Positions 35,101-44,468 of a DNA stretch of 64,000 bases are shown here, one piece after another. The DNA is from Picochlorum sp. 'celeri' (lineage: Eukaryota; Chlorophyta; Trebouxiophyceae). The first letter of the stretch is position 1. Each line of letters starts with the position of its first letter. The notes under the pieces are model-generated. The model was not told the DNA's origin, did not search any database, and saw only the letters and a list, made by a program, of their open reading frames with translations. The stretch lies in the NCBI GenBank assembly GCA_010909725.1, contig JAACMV010000007.1, forward strand, positions 124,001 through 188,000, in the 5' to 3' direction. A program made the position numbers and the translations under genes.

Positions 35101-37025
35101 CTCCTACGAGGAAACGCAAATGGCAGGATCATGAGGATAGGCAATTATTGTATGACTGGGTTCGTTGGTTGGCTGCCCATGGAGTGCATTCAAGAATCAA
35201 ATGGAATAAAATGTTGGCAAATATTCCTGATGGAATCAAAATAGGGTCGTACAAGAATAGAATAGCAAAACTGTGCAGTGACGAATGTGTCAAAGAGTAC
35301 ATCATGGAAATCAAATCTGAAGCAAACAATGTTTTTGTGCGCCACAGTTCCTTGAAAGACCCTAGCGACTCTAAGAACAAAACTCAGCGCTTTACAGGGC
35401 ATAATCTATTTGAAGTTAAAGGAGACGAGGATCTGAAATCAATTCAGACCATTCTGGACAAGATTGAGAGGGTTGTGCAGGAAGCACCAGAAAGGCCAGC
35501 AGAAGTACTTGGTGCTGCTTCCTCTCGAGTGGATAGGTTTGTGAAAGCGTACCCCGTCAGTTCAGGTCCATCCCAGTTCTTTGCTTGGCTTAGAAATTAC
35601 TGCGCAAAAGCAAAATGGACTGCAAACAATCGCCAAGCGCCCAGTATCGAAGTGACTTGTGCAATGGCAGCAGTATTAGCTGCACTCTATGAGATTGAAT
35701 TCCTGGGAAAAGCAGCTGAAGACATGAAAAATGCTCTCGGATATCGTTTCACTTCTGAAGTGCTGAAAATTGGATGCAAAAATTTGGTTCAAAGTGACCT
35801 CATTGTTGCAGAGAGAGATGCTGAAGAAGAAGCATCCAAGGGAACGTATTTTGCCCTCTCCTGCCAATTCAAGGTTGAAATGAAGCCGCCTTTTTCTCCA
35901 TTGGCAATTTTGGAGGATAACAAACCACTTTTTACTGCCGAAGGAGGAGCATTATGGCCTTTGCCAAGTGCCTATACCCCGCTATCTGTTTCCCCCATGT
36001 TGGCACTGAGTGTTATGGGCTATGCCCCTTTTCAAATCACCATCCCAGATGATGTACAGGATGCCCTAGAGTCTTTCAAATCTGAAGAAAATTCCTTTGT
36101 GCAGTTAGGTCAACACTGTCTGGAGAGAAACATGGTGTATGCACAAATGCAAGATCCCGCTGGTGCAATGAATGTTTGTCACGTGGCCCCTGTTCGCGGC
36201 CAGCCCGTCTTGTACCAGCCAAGCAATCTGTCAGAGAGCTCGCAAGTCTATCAAAAAGCACGGAAAAGTTTTCTGAAAGAGTCCAAGAGTGTTTTAGGAG
36301 CGAATTTGGGTAATTCGATTTTGGAAACAGTGACCAATGCTGGACCAGATGGCATCACAATGGATGCCCTGCAATCTGTGCTGGAACTCAATAATCTGAG
36401 AGTTGAATCAGCAGTGATCGGCAACTTGCTTCAGAAATATGGTCTCGCACGCATAATACGAGGATACGATGAAATATATGTTGCATCTGCGATGGCGACT
36501 GGTCATTTGGTATCGATCAAGAATTCACACAGGTCGGCTGATGCAATGGAAATCGATAGCAAGCCTTCAGAGCATCCATTGTCGGAATCTCCTCTCAGAC
36601 CTTGGATAGATTCAAATGGAACATTGATCGAATCATTGTGGCAATCGTTTGTCATGAGAGTCGTTGATATCGTATGCCGCTTCCCTGGTATAAATGGTGA
36701 GATGCTGATACAAGCGTTGCGAAGTTTGCCTCCAGCTTTTGCCAAAGAAGTCATTACCAGTCTTTGCGAGTCGGATGTGCTGTATTTCACCACATCAACA
36801 AGTAATCAAAGAACCCCAGAGTACATGAATAAAGGGATTCTATCGGATAACTTCAGGTACTCTCTCAAGAATGAAATGCCACATCTTGAGGATATCTTCT
36901 CCATCTCCTCCAGCAATAGAGATCCCTTTGCAGATGCTAGGCAGCAGCCGGCTGATCAATGTTTTTTCGTGCATCCAGGAAAAGTTCTAGATGCAAAAAA
37001 TGCAATGCCTTCATATATATGTTAA
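32137..37025 (+). CDS. TFIIIC largest subunit (B-block-binding, tau138/GTF3C1-like)
   Basis: Subunit of RNA polymerase III general factor TFIIIC that recognises the B box of tRNA promoters. Exons 32137-32194 and 32266-37025 (71-nt intron) give about 1605 residues, the largest gene here. Exon 1 encodes MSQNFYINAITEIASAGTLG, continuing in frame as VPLRDVFEKHIPEPL. Seen: a B-block winged-helix near residues 95-140 (FLVQKAGKAGILQNELCASIGL), further winged-helix-like segments, and a SANT/Myb-like block around residue 970 (WQDHEDRQLLYDWVRWLA...). Family match is by domain order and local similarity. Convergent with PLGG1, 11 bp between stops. Confidence 0.85.
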
Positions 37026-37036
37026 GTATAGTATTA

Positions 37037-38617
37037 TCAGTTTGATACAATGTGCAACAACAGTGTCACAAACTGTGGTATGGTTGTCCACAGGACAGCT
37101 GATGTCCCACAAATCAGGTAGGCTATGCCCGCATATGGTAGCGTATCAGGCTCAATGGATCCAATAGCTGCTGATCCAAGTCCATGGGCAACTGCAGCTG
37201 CTGTAATTCCCCTAACAAGGACGTTTCGAAGTCCCAAAATCCCCATGATGGCATGTATAAAATTTCCACCAATCAATCCAGTCCCAGCAACAGCCGCTGC
37301 CGTTATTTGAGGAATCCCTCCAAGAACTTTTGATATAGGAAGCGCAAGCGCCAATGTGGCACCTCTCGGTATGAGTGAAACCGCCATACGACGACTAACA
37401 TGCAGAACTGGCCCTGCCAGAAAGGCAGTCGATATCATGGTAAATGCAGAGGACATGATGCAACATGCCAATATTTCCACCTTGTTCGCCATCAAGATGT
37501 CCCACTGTTCGACAATTCTAAATCCAAAGCAGATAATAATCGGCCCTAGGAAAGAAAAGAATACGTGGCCGGGCCCAAATCCATGTTCAGGAAGATACAT
37601 GTCAACCCATTCTTTGTATGACAAAAACCAAGGGAACATCTGGGAGAATACATATGCAGCCATATTTGGAAGAATGGCGCAGCAAATCATGGGATGAATC
37701 CAATTTTTGACTCTTTCCGGAAGATACACGCCAAAGATGTACCCGCATATCGTCAAACTTGCCTGCATCAAACCAATCATGACCCGTGTCGCCACATCCA
37801 GCATTGGCTCTCTGCCATCTTCAACATGCTGGCGACGAGAAATTACCCATGCCGTTCCAAGGAACATAATACATCCTGTACATGCCCAAAAGATAATATA
37901 TGTACGGGAGAAGCGAATCCTACCGCGACTGTGTGCCGTCTGATCACCCATTGTCACCTGACGAGCACCATCAGCACCAGGCAGCATCCAATGCCTCAAG
38001 GCGACCAAAGACCACCCCGTGAATGCAGCAGTCACAAAGCATCCAACACATATCACTCCAAGAGACAGAGCAATATCTTGTCCAGTGATATCCCCGATCA
38101 AAAGTTTTGGAAGCGACACGAGAGCTGGGGAATAGAATAATGCCAAGTAGCTGTACGTGATCCAATTCACTGCCGGTGCTGCACTCTTTTCCAAGCTTGT
38201 ATACACATCCGGCCGCTTCTGCTTCAAATACACGCCGACTGTAACAACCAAACACATGCCAAGAAGCGATGCAGGCACATGTGGGACAGGATTGATACGA
38301 TGCAATATCTTATCAAAAAAGAGCAGCAGCCCCACACCAAGAAAGCACGACACAAAAGCAGGGCATGCTACAACTGGCGCAGCTTTCACATGCTCTATCG
38401 TAATTGAACCCCTCATACACGAATACCAAAAAAAATGTTTTTTGACGCCGTTTCTGGTCGGCTCGTTGCTCAAACGGTATACCTTTTGATTGATCATACA
38501 AGGACGAATGATTGATGGGTACCGAGGCGCCCAATATTCTTTAGAGTAGTCTCCCCATGCTGTACATACACATGTCATCCTCAGTGCCGAGCAGTATAAT
38601 CGAAATCCAAATATCAA
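37037..38617 (-). CDS. PLGG1: PLGG1-type plastid glycolate/glycerate translocator (LrgA-LrgB fusion)
   Basis: Inner-envelope carrier exporting glycolate and importing glycerate in photorespiration. Intronless, 526 residues, about 12 membrane segments. The N-terminal half is LrgA-like (VVACPAFVSCFLGVGLLLFFDKIL); the C-terminal half is LrgB-like with LIPRGATLALALPISKVLGG, AVAGTGLIGGN and GLRNVLVRGITAAAVAHGLGSAAIG. The first 65-70 residues have no membrane segment and may be a transit peptide, with several Met candidates. The start codon lies only 31 bp from that of the divergent small gene, so the promoter must overlap one of the genes. Confidence 0.93.
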   Translation of the reverse strand: MIFGFRLYCSALRMTCVCTAWGDYSKEYWAPRYPSIIRPCMINQKVYRLSNEPTRNGVKKHFFWYSCMRGSITIEHVKAAPVVACPAFVSCFLGVGLLLFFDKILHRINPVPHVPASLLGMCLVVTVGVYLKQKRPDVYTSLEKSAAPAVNWITYSYLALFYSPALVSLPKLLIGDITGQDIALSLGVICVGCFVTAAFTGWSLVALRHWMLPGADGARQVTMGDQTAHSRGRIRFSRTYIIFWACTGCIMFLGTAWVISRRQHVEDGREPMLDVATRVMIGLMQASLTICGYIFGVYLPERVKNWIHPMICCAILPNMAAYVFSQMFPWFLSYKEWVDMYLPEHGFGPGHVFFSFLGPIIICFGFRIVEQWDILMANKVEILACCIMSSAFTMISTAFLAGPVLHVSRRMAVSLIPRGATLALALPISKVLGGIPQITAAAVAGTGLIGGNFIHAIMGILGLRNVLVRGITAAAVAHGLGSAAIGSIEPDTLPYAGIAYLICGTSAVLWTTIPQFVTLLLHIVSN

Positions 38618-38648
38618 TCATCATGATTTCGCTGATCTAATACATAGT

Positions 38649-38915
38649 ATGGGCTTATCAGGTGGTGCCATTGCTGGCATTGTCATTGGGGCAGTGGTCG
38701 TCGTCGCTGGAATCCTTCTGGTTACATTATGGGCTCTTTCTGGAAATAGCAACAACAGGAACAATAATAATAGCAGAAAAGAAATACCCAACAATGATAC
38801 GAGCAGTAGTGCGAATCGATCGATGAGGGGCGATGATAGCAAAAAGTATGGAGACAGGTTCTTTTCAAATCTAGTCCCCAGTTTTCTCATCCGAGACCAA
38901 CAGCAATCACAGTAG
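38649..38915 (+). CDS. Small single-pass membrane protein, unknown
   Basis: 88-codon frame from an ATG at 38649. One membrane segment at residues 6-29 (GAIAGIVIGAVVVVAGILLV) is followed by an Asn/Ser-rich stretch and a basic C-terminus ending in QQQSQ. No family recognised. The strong glycine-zipper-like helix and divergent position argue for a real gene; the 31-bp gap to the PLGG1 start and the low-complexity tail argue against. It could also be the last exon of a longer gene. Confidence 0.4.
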   Translation: MGLSGGAIAGIVIGAVVVVAGILLVTLWALSGNSNNRNNNNSRKEIPNNDTSSSANRSMRGDDSKKYGDRFFSNLVPSFLIRDQQQSQ

Positions 38916-38965
38916 TATGGGTATGTATTTCACAGAGTAATAGTATCATAGAATAATAATAATGA

Positions 38966-40002
38966 TTACTGAGACATTCGATCTTTGACGAATTCCAAAA
39001 CCTTGTGTCGATCAACCCCCAGGGCCACCTGGATGGGAACATGGTCATCCCATGCATTGCTTCCAATCCAGGGTCGCTCCAACCCATCCATAATGGTATG
39101 CCCCTTTGCTGGCCCATCCGACACAACCAGTACTTTGCCCGTATGCCATTCGAAATACTCTGGATGCACCACAGCAGTAAACGCTGCAGCATCATGAAGG
39201 AAAATACCCTCCATACTGTACACATCCCTATGATATTGCAAATAAAACTGTGTTATATCCCTCAAAAAAGTCCCATACAATCCCTTGTCTTTCAACGCTT
39301 CAATCTCCTCCACCGACATGACGCACTCGTGCGTCACATCCAATCCCAGCAACTGACACCTTTCCACCCTGGAAAACACCACATTGGCAGCATCTGGATC
39401 CCCATACACATTCGCTTCCGCCGCAGGATTCACATTCCCATTGACACGCATCGCCCCTCCTAAAATCACAATATTCTTCAGCACATCCCCCAGACCTGGG
39501 TCCAGCTGCAGTGCAAGTGCCACATTGGTCAATGCTGCCAGGGCCAGAACAACCACCTTTCCAGGATGTTCATGCGCCATCTTCACTATAAACTCCGCAG
39601 CAGACCCAGGATGCACATGATCCATCAGCGTATCAGGCATCTCTGGCTCTGTATTCCCGAAACCATCGCTCCCATGCACAAAATCAGCTATACGTTCCTT
39701 GGAAGCCCCACGCAGAGACGTCCTCGATCCCTCCACGACAGGCACATCAGATCGATTCGCCAGCACTCTAGTCAGGTATAATGCATTCCTCGTAGCCATT
39801 CGCGTTGGCACATTCCCATATATCGTCGTCAGCCCGAGAACTGTCACATTCTCGTGACTGTTAAAGGCAGACAAAATGGCCATACTATCATCTATATACC
39901 CACATTGTCATCATTATACACAGTTGTGGTACTAGAAGAGATATCCATCGCACCTATGCCAGGATCGGTGTCAATAATGAGCAATGTCTTTTCGGATGCC
40001 AT
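38966..40002 (-). CDS. Inosine-uridine-preferring nucleoside hydrolase (URH1-like)
   Basis: Ca-dependent ribonucleoside hydrolase of purine/pyrimidine salvage. Exons 40002-39954 and 39891-38966 with a 62-nt intron; about 324 residues. Splicing reconstitutes the metal-binding signature IIDTDPGIDDSMAIL at the N-terminus, which no single exon contains. Further active-site blocks: LALAALTNVALAL, ILGGAMRVNGNVNPAAEANVYGDPDAA, LDVTHECVMS and the catalytic-type FLHDAAA. Small and probably cytosolic, as in plant URH1. Confidence 0.95.
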
Positions 40003-40079
40003 GGTATTGTCGTCCTTTCTGTTTATTTGCTCAATCAATCAATCAACTACTACTAGATGTACTTTGATTACAACATGAA

Positions 40080-40601
40080 TTATGTGTCACAATGTGCAAA
40101 GATAAACGTGCGAATGTCTTCCAAACCAGCCCTCCCTTTTGACCTGGCCACAATCTCTCCATCTTTTCCAATCACAAGAAAGGTTGGAGAGCTTCTCACA
40201 TCCATGGCCAAGGCCACCTCTTTATTCGGCAATGTCAACGCAAACTGATAAAATCTCACTTTATCATCTAATTCCTTGGCCCATTCCTCCATAATTGGTT
40301 TACATTCCTTGCATGGGAGGCATTTGGATGTGTAACAGAGAACGACACCAAGCATGTTGCTTGGCTGTTCATACTTGAGCACCTGCCAGAAATCATCCCC
40401 TGTGAGTTCCCTAAATGCACTACCAGACTGATTCATACTACTACTACTACTAGTGTCTGCGTATATCCGTTGTACCTGTCTGCGGTGATTGTTGATGAAG
40501 AAGGAGCGTGGCACCACCCTTGCGGAACTAGCAGTTGGTGGTATTGTATTTACGACTCCGTGTCCTTGACACGGAGCAGCAGCAGCAAGGGAATACTGCA
40601 T
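40080..40601 (-). CDS. Thioredoxin-fold protein with atypical KCLPCKEC site
   Basis: 173 residues, intronless: Ala/Arg/Ser-rich presequence of about 60, then a thioredoxin domain. The active site aligned with the neighbouring thioredoxin reads YTSKCLPCKEC instead of YTQWCGPCKLM: the two redox Cys remain, Trp and Gly become Lys and Leu, and a third Cys lies three residues after the second. The cis-Pro loop (RSSPTFLV) is present. The end, FIFAHCDT, parallels IDAHC of the next gene, as do the flanks (GDDFW versus LDEYW), so the two look like tandem duplicates. Redox activity is plausible but altered; presumably plastid. Confidence 0.82.
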   Translation of the reverse strand: MQYSLAAAAPCQGHGVVNTIPPTASSARVVPRSFFINNHRRQVQRIYADTSSSSSMNQSGSAFRELTGDDFWQVLKYEQPSNMLGVVLCYTSKCLPCKECKPIMEEWAKELDDKVRFYQFALTLPNKEVALAMDVRSSPTFLVIGKDGEIVARSKGRAGLEDIRTFIFAHCDT

Positions 40602-40921
40602 TATGAAAATACTTTTGAATATAAAAAATCAACTACGTAATATATATATATTCGACTGGATTCCGATCGAGTCGTTGTCGATGCATATATCCATCTGGAT
40701 ACCGTACCTCCATGGAGGCCATGATATCCAGATGGGGGCGCCTCGCCTCATCATGATGATGATCAAATTGATATTTATAGAGAATAAGAATGCACGTTTT
40801 TACTACAACAAAGAAGGTGCTACTACTACTACTACTACTATTGCAGTATATGGAGGAATACGAAACAAATAAATGCATAACAAGTATATAGTCTGTGCTG
40901 ATTCAAAAAAAAAAAATCTCA
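40602..40921. other. Intergenic with simple repeats
   Basis: 320 bp between two same-strand thioredoxin genes. Contains a TAC microsatellite (40821-40841), an ATAT stretch near 40640, and a run of As near 40907. No gene seen. Confidence 0.5.
40821..40841. repeat. (TAC)n microsatellite
   Basis: Seven tandem TAC units between the two thioredoxin genes. Confidence 0.95.
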
Positions 40922-41527
40922 TCAGCAATGCGCGTCAATCAACTCTCTCAGTGCTGCAAGCTTGTTGCCAACAACCCTCCCAACCTCATCCCCATCCTTG
41001 TACACAATCAACGTCGGAACACTCTTAATTCCCAATTCTTTCCCAACAGGTGCATTCTTCTTACTCGCTTCAAACTTCCTAAAGGACACCTTTTTATCCT
41101 TCAACTCCTCTGCCCACTCACACAGCGTAGGCTTCATCAACTTGCAAGGACCACACCATTGCGTATAAAAGTCCATCACAAGAAGGCTACCATCCATCGA
41201 CAGCTCCTTCACCGCCGGCCAGTACTCATCCAACTCCACTTCGATCAGATCAGCCTCAGCCTCAGCAGCAGAAGAAGGCTGAGCCTCTGCTGACGCAGGA
41301 GAAGAAGATACCTGCCCCAGCTTATCCCCCAGCCCCTTGCGAAACTCTTCCATCTTTTTCAACTCTGCCTCCTTGTCATTGCTCCCCTGCACTGCCCTGG
41401 TGACCAAGGCCCTAGCCCGACCATGTCGTCGTGTCACATCACTCTGGATACGCACTCTGTTCTGCGACTGGCATCGGGCGATGCATCGAGAGAATTCTAT
41501 TCTGCTACTAGGATACGATGCTTGCAT
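40922..41527 (-). CDS. Plastid-type thioredoxin (f-like)
   Basis: 201 residues, intronless. A roughly 50-residue Arg/Ser-rich presequence and a Ser/Ala/Glu-rich linker precede a canonical thioredoxin domain with MDFYTQWCGPCKLMKPTL and cis-Pro in IKSVPTLIVYKDG. DMYTQWCGPCK-type context resembles thioredoxin f, which passes electrons from ferredoxin-thioredoxin reductase to Calvin-cycle enzymes; the f assignment is inference. It lies next to the atypical paralogue on the same strand. Confidence 0.88.
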   Translation of the reverse strand: MQASYPSSRIEFSRCIARCQSQNRVRIQSDVTRRHGRARALVTRAVQGSNDKEAELKKMEEFRKGLGDKLGQVSSSPASAEAQPSSAAEAEADLIEVELDEYWPAVKELSMDGSLLVMDFYTQWCGPCKLMKPTLCEWAEELKDKKVSFRKFEASKKNAPVGKELGIKSVPTLIVYKDGDEVGRVVGNKLAALRELIDAHC

Positions 41528-41970
41528 TGTTATTTGAATATTTGTAAATACCTGACAGGGCGTGTGTGGATAAGAAGAAGATGGGAGTCAGGGACTATAG
41601 GTTCGGTCAGAGCATGTGTTTGATCGGAGTCGTACTTGTTTCATACACAAAAATATGTGGATGCCTTATTTGGTTCGACACGCATCCTTGTGTCCATCCA
41701 TTGTCTCGTCAGGCATGCCATTTCTTAATTGTATTATTACTGTGTTTATACGTGGAAGAGATGAAAGAATGACTGTGTGTTGCATAGGGTTGTGTGGCTG
41801 TCTCCTCTTCTTGTAGGAAGAAGAAGAAGAAGAAGAAGAAGAAAGAAGAAGTTGTTTTACTACTACCACTACTATAGCTATAGCTACCACCACTTATATA
41901 TATACGGAATAGAGAGAAAAGGAGTGATCGTTTTATCCATCGATATTGTTTATGCGTATTGGATTCAAGG
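41528..41970. promoter_or_regulatory. Divergent intergenic region thioredoxin / ABC exporter, with TATA
   Basis: 443 bp between divergent genes. A (GAA)n tract lies at about 41816-41850. A TATATATATA element at about 41896-41904 lies some 70 bp upstream of the ABC-gene ATG at 41971 and could be its TATA box. Confidence 0.5.
41816..41850. repeat. (GAA)n microsatellite
   Basis: About 35 bp of GAA units with one interruption, in the divergent promoter region. Confidence 0.9.
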
Positions 41971-44232
41971 ATGATGTCCATGACGAGTGCATCTCCATCT
42001 TTTTCTTCTTGCTGTTCAAGAAGAAAAAGGCTTGTGGGAAGATGGGATGGAGTCCAGTCTAGTATCTCTCCCTCACATGATGCGTGGAAGGGATTGTCGA
42101 TGATGACGAAGAAGAGGAATTGTATTCGATCAAGGATGATTGGATCATCATCATCAATGTCATCAGCTGGGGTTGATTGGTACGAGTCTTTGGAAGACAG
42201 CATGCGTTGGACCAGAACATCATCAGATGCTGAGAATGACAAGGGGTCGCAGCATGGTATGGTTGCATCGCCGTTGATTGAAAGGGATCACAAGCAAAAG
42301 AAGGGTATGCCGCCTGTGCCAGCGTCGGCGACGCTGGTGGATGTGCTTCCATACTTGGTGAAACTGGCCTTGTGTGATCCGAGTGTGGTGTGGCGCATTG
42401 GGGTGGCCATGGGTGCCTTGGTGGTGTCCAAAGCTGCTGGGTTGCTGTCGCCATTGTACTTTAAATCTGCGATTGATATGCTTACTGGAGATGCGGTGGC
42501 GTTTACATGGATATCGAGCGTGTCCATGGCGCTGGTGTTGAGTGGGGTGTGTCGAGGAGTGAATGCACTGGCCAAGGAAGCGCAGCATCCTATATTTACG
42601 CCAGTGAGTCAGGCTGCTGGGAGGCGAGTGTCTTTTTATGCTCTATCTCATGTGCTTGGATTAGATTTACATTTTCATCTAGGGAGAAATACGGGTGCGT
42701 TGGCGAGGATGCTGGAGAGGGGAGCGCGGTCCATTTCAATGATATTTCGTGCTGTTGTGTTTACACTGGCGCCCACTGTGTTGGAGTTGATTGCTGTGTG
42801 TGCTTTACTCTCTCATTCTTTTACATGGGAGATATCAGGAATAGTGATGGTGACGTTTGCGTTTTATTTCCTGTGGACGGTGTATATTACATGGTTGTCG
42901 ACAAAGATTCGGAGGGATGTGAAGAATCTTGACAATGTGATTGGTGGTAGAGCAGTGGATGCTTTGCTGAATGTGGAAGCGGTGAAGCTTTCTGGGGCAG
43001 AAATGTATGAAGTCAAGGCATATGATGAGAAATTGGAGGAATACCAAAAGGCATCTGTGCGATTAGAAGTGGCATCTGCAGCGTTGAATTGCGGTCAGGC
43101 AATCATTCTGGCGGTTGGTATGACTGCCGCATTGATGGTTGCGGCGAGCAATGCGACGGTGACGACAGGTGATTTGGTCATGATTCAAGGACTATTGATA
43201 CAATTATGGGCTCCGTTGCAGTTTTTGGGTTGGTTTTATAGAGAACTTCGGCAGTCCTTGGTGGATATGGAGGATTTGTTTAATTTGATGAAGACTGATA
43301 CGAGAATACCTGATGGACATGTTAATATTGTTGACCGAGACGCAGCGTTACATCATCAAGTAGGGGTTGGGCTTGAATTGAAGAATGTAGAGTTTCGGTA
43401 TCCTGGGACACGGAGGAGGGTGCTCAAGGGAGTTGATATTACGGCAAAGCCAGGAGAGAGTGTGGCGGTTGTTGGACCCTCTGGGTCTGGAAAGAGTACT
43501 CTGTTGAGAATTTTAGTCCGCATGTTTGATGTCGATGCTGGGTCTGTTGAGATTGATGGAGTCAATGTGAAGGATATTGCATCGGCATCTCTGAGGGATG
43601 CTGTTGCTGTTGTACCTCAAGACACAGTGCTGTTCAATGACACCATGCTGCATAATATCTCGTATGGTAAACCTGACGCAACTGCAGATGAAATCTATGC
43701 TGCTGTGGAAGCTGCCAAGTTATTGCCTGCTCTTGATCGGATGCCAGATGGTTGGGATACAGAAGTTGGCGAAAGAGGTCTCAAGCTTTCGGGAGGTGAA
43801 AAGCAGAGAGTTGCGATTGCCAGAGCTTTCTTGAAAAAGCCGAGGCTTTTAATATGCGACGAGGCAACATCAGCGTTGGATACAGAAACAGAGCAGGGGA
43901 TTATGGCATCCTTGGAGGAATTGGCATCGGGCAGGACTTCAGTCTTTGTTGCTCATCGGCTGAGTACCATTCAGGGATGTGATAAGATTTATGTGTTGAA
44001 AGATGGCGTTGTTGCTGAGCAAGGGACGCATGTTGGGTTGATGGAGCAGAGGGGTATCTATTTTGATATGTGGAATATGCAGATTGCGGAAGAAGCTCTC
44101 GAGGGTCATGATGACGACGAAAATTCGTCCTCTGGTGAAGAAGATTCCACAGTATTGGTTGAAGAGCGGGATGAGATGGGGATACTGGATGATGATGGTG
44201 TGCATGCGATCGAGTCTAGCATGTTTGAATGA
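41971..44232 (+). CDS. ATM-type mitochondrial ABC half-transporter (ABCB7/Atm1)
   Basis: Homodimeric exporter of the mitochondrial inner membrane that supplies sulfur/glutathione compounds for cytosolic Fe-S assembly. About 753 residues from the ATG at 41971; intronless. A Ser/Arg/Met-rich presequence is followed by six membrane segments (about 105-370), then the nucleotide-binding domain with Walker A GPSGSGKST, signature LSGGEKQRVAIARA, Walker B LLICDEATSALD and the H-loop AHRLSTI. The tail is acidic. The mitochondrial ATM call follows from overall pattern (e.g. EFRYPGTRRRVLKG, PQDTVLFNDT). Confidence 0.88.
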   Translation: MMSMTSASPSFSSCCSRRKRLVGRWDGVQSSISPSHDAWKGLSMMTKKRNCIRSRMIGSSSSMSSAGVDWYESLEDSMRWTRTSSDAENDKGSQHGMVASPLIERDHKQKKGMPPVPASATLVDVLPYLVKLALCDPSVVWRIGVAMGALVVSKAAGLLSPLYFKSAIDMLTGDAVAFTWISSVSMALVLSGVCRGVNALAKEAQHPIFTPVSQAAGRRVSFYALSHVLGLDLHFHLGRNTGALARMLERGARSISMIFRAVVFTLAPTVLELIAVCALLSHSFTWEISGIVMVTFAFYFLWTVYITWLSTKIRRDVKNLDNVIGGRAVDALLNVEAVKLSGAEMYEVKAYDEKLEEYQKASVRLEVASAALNCGQAIILAVGMTAALMVAASNATVTTGDLVMIQGLLIQLWAPLQFLGWFYRELRQSLVDMEDLFNLMKTDTRIPDGHVNIVDRDAALHHQVGVGLELKNVEFRYPGTRRRVLKGVDITAKPGESVAVVGPSGSGKSTLLRILVRMFDVDAGSVEIDGVNVKDIASASLRDAVAVVPQDTVLFNDTMLHNISYGKPDATADEIYAAVEAAKLLPALDRMPDGWDTEVGERGLKLSGGEKQRVAIARAFLKKPRLLICDEATSALDTETEQGIMASLEELASGRTSVFVAHRLSTIQGCDKIYVLKDGVVAEQGTHVGLMEQRGIYFDMWNMQIAEEALEGHDDDENSSSGEEDSTVLVEERDEMGILDDDGVHAIESSMFE

Positions 44233-44468
44233 TTATGAATGGATGCCGGCAGGAATAAATAATGAATAATAATGGACAGTGTAAGTGGTAGAAAATACCT
44301 TTTACAAGCATGTAAATGTATACTCGTAGCAATCAAAATACGTATGAAGATATGCGTAGACAAAACGGTAGTCAACATAGTGCGTACGTGGGGGCAGACA
44401 AAGATAGTAGTACTGGTAGTATTATTGAATTTTTTCATGCGACTCGTCAACTCATTTCAACTCTCATT

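Noticed and set aside
42507..42932. Cys-rich frame overlapping the ABC exporter
   Set aside because: Out-of-frame shadow of the membrane domain of the exporter.
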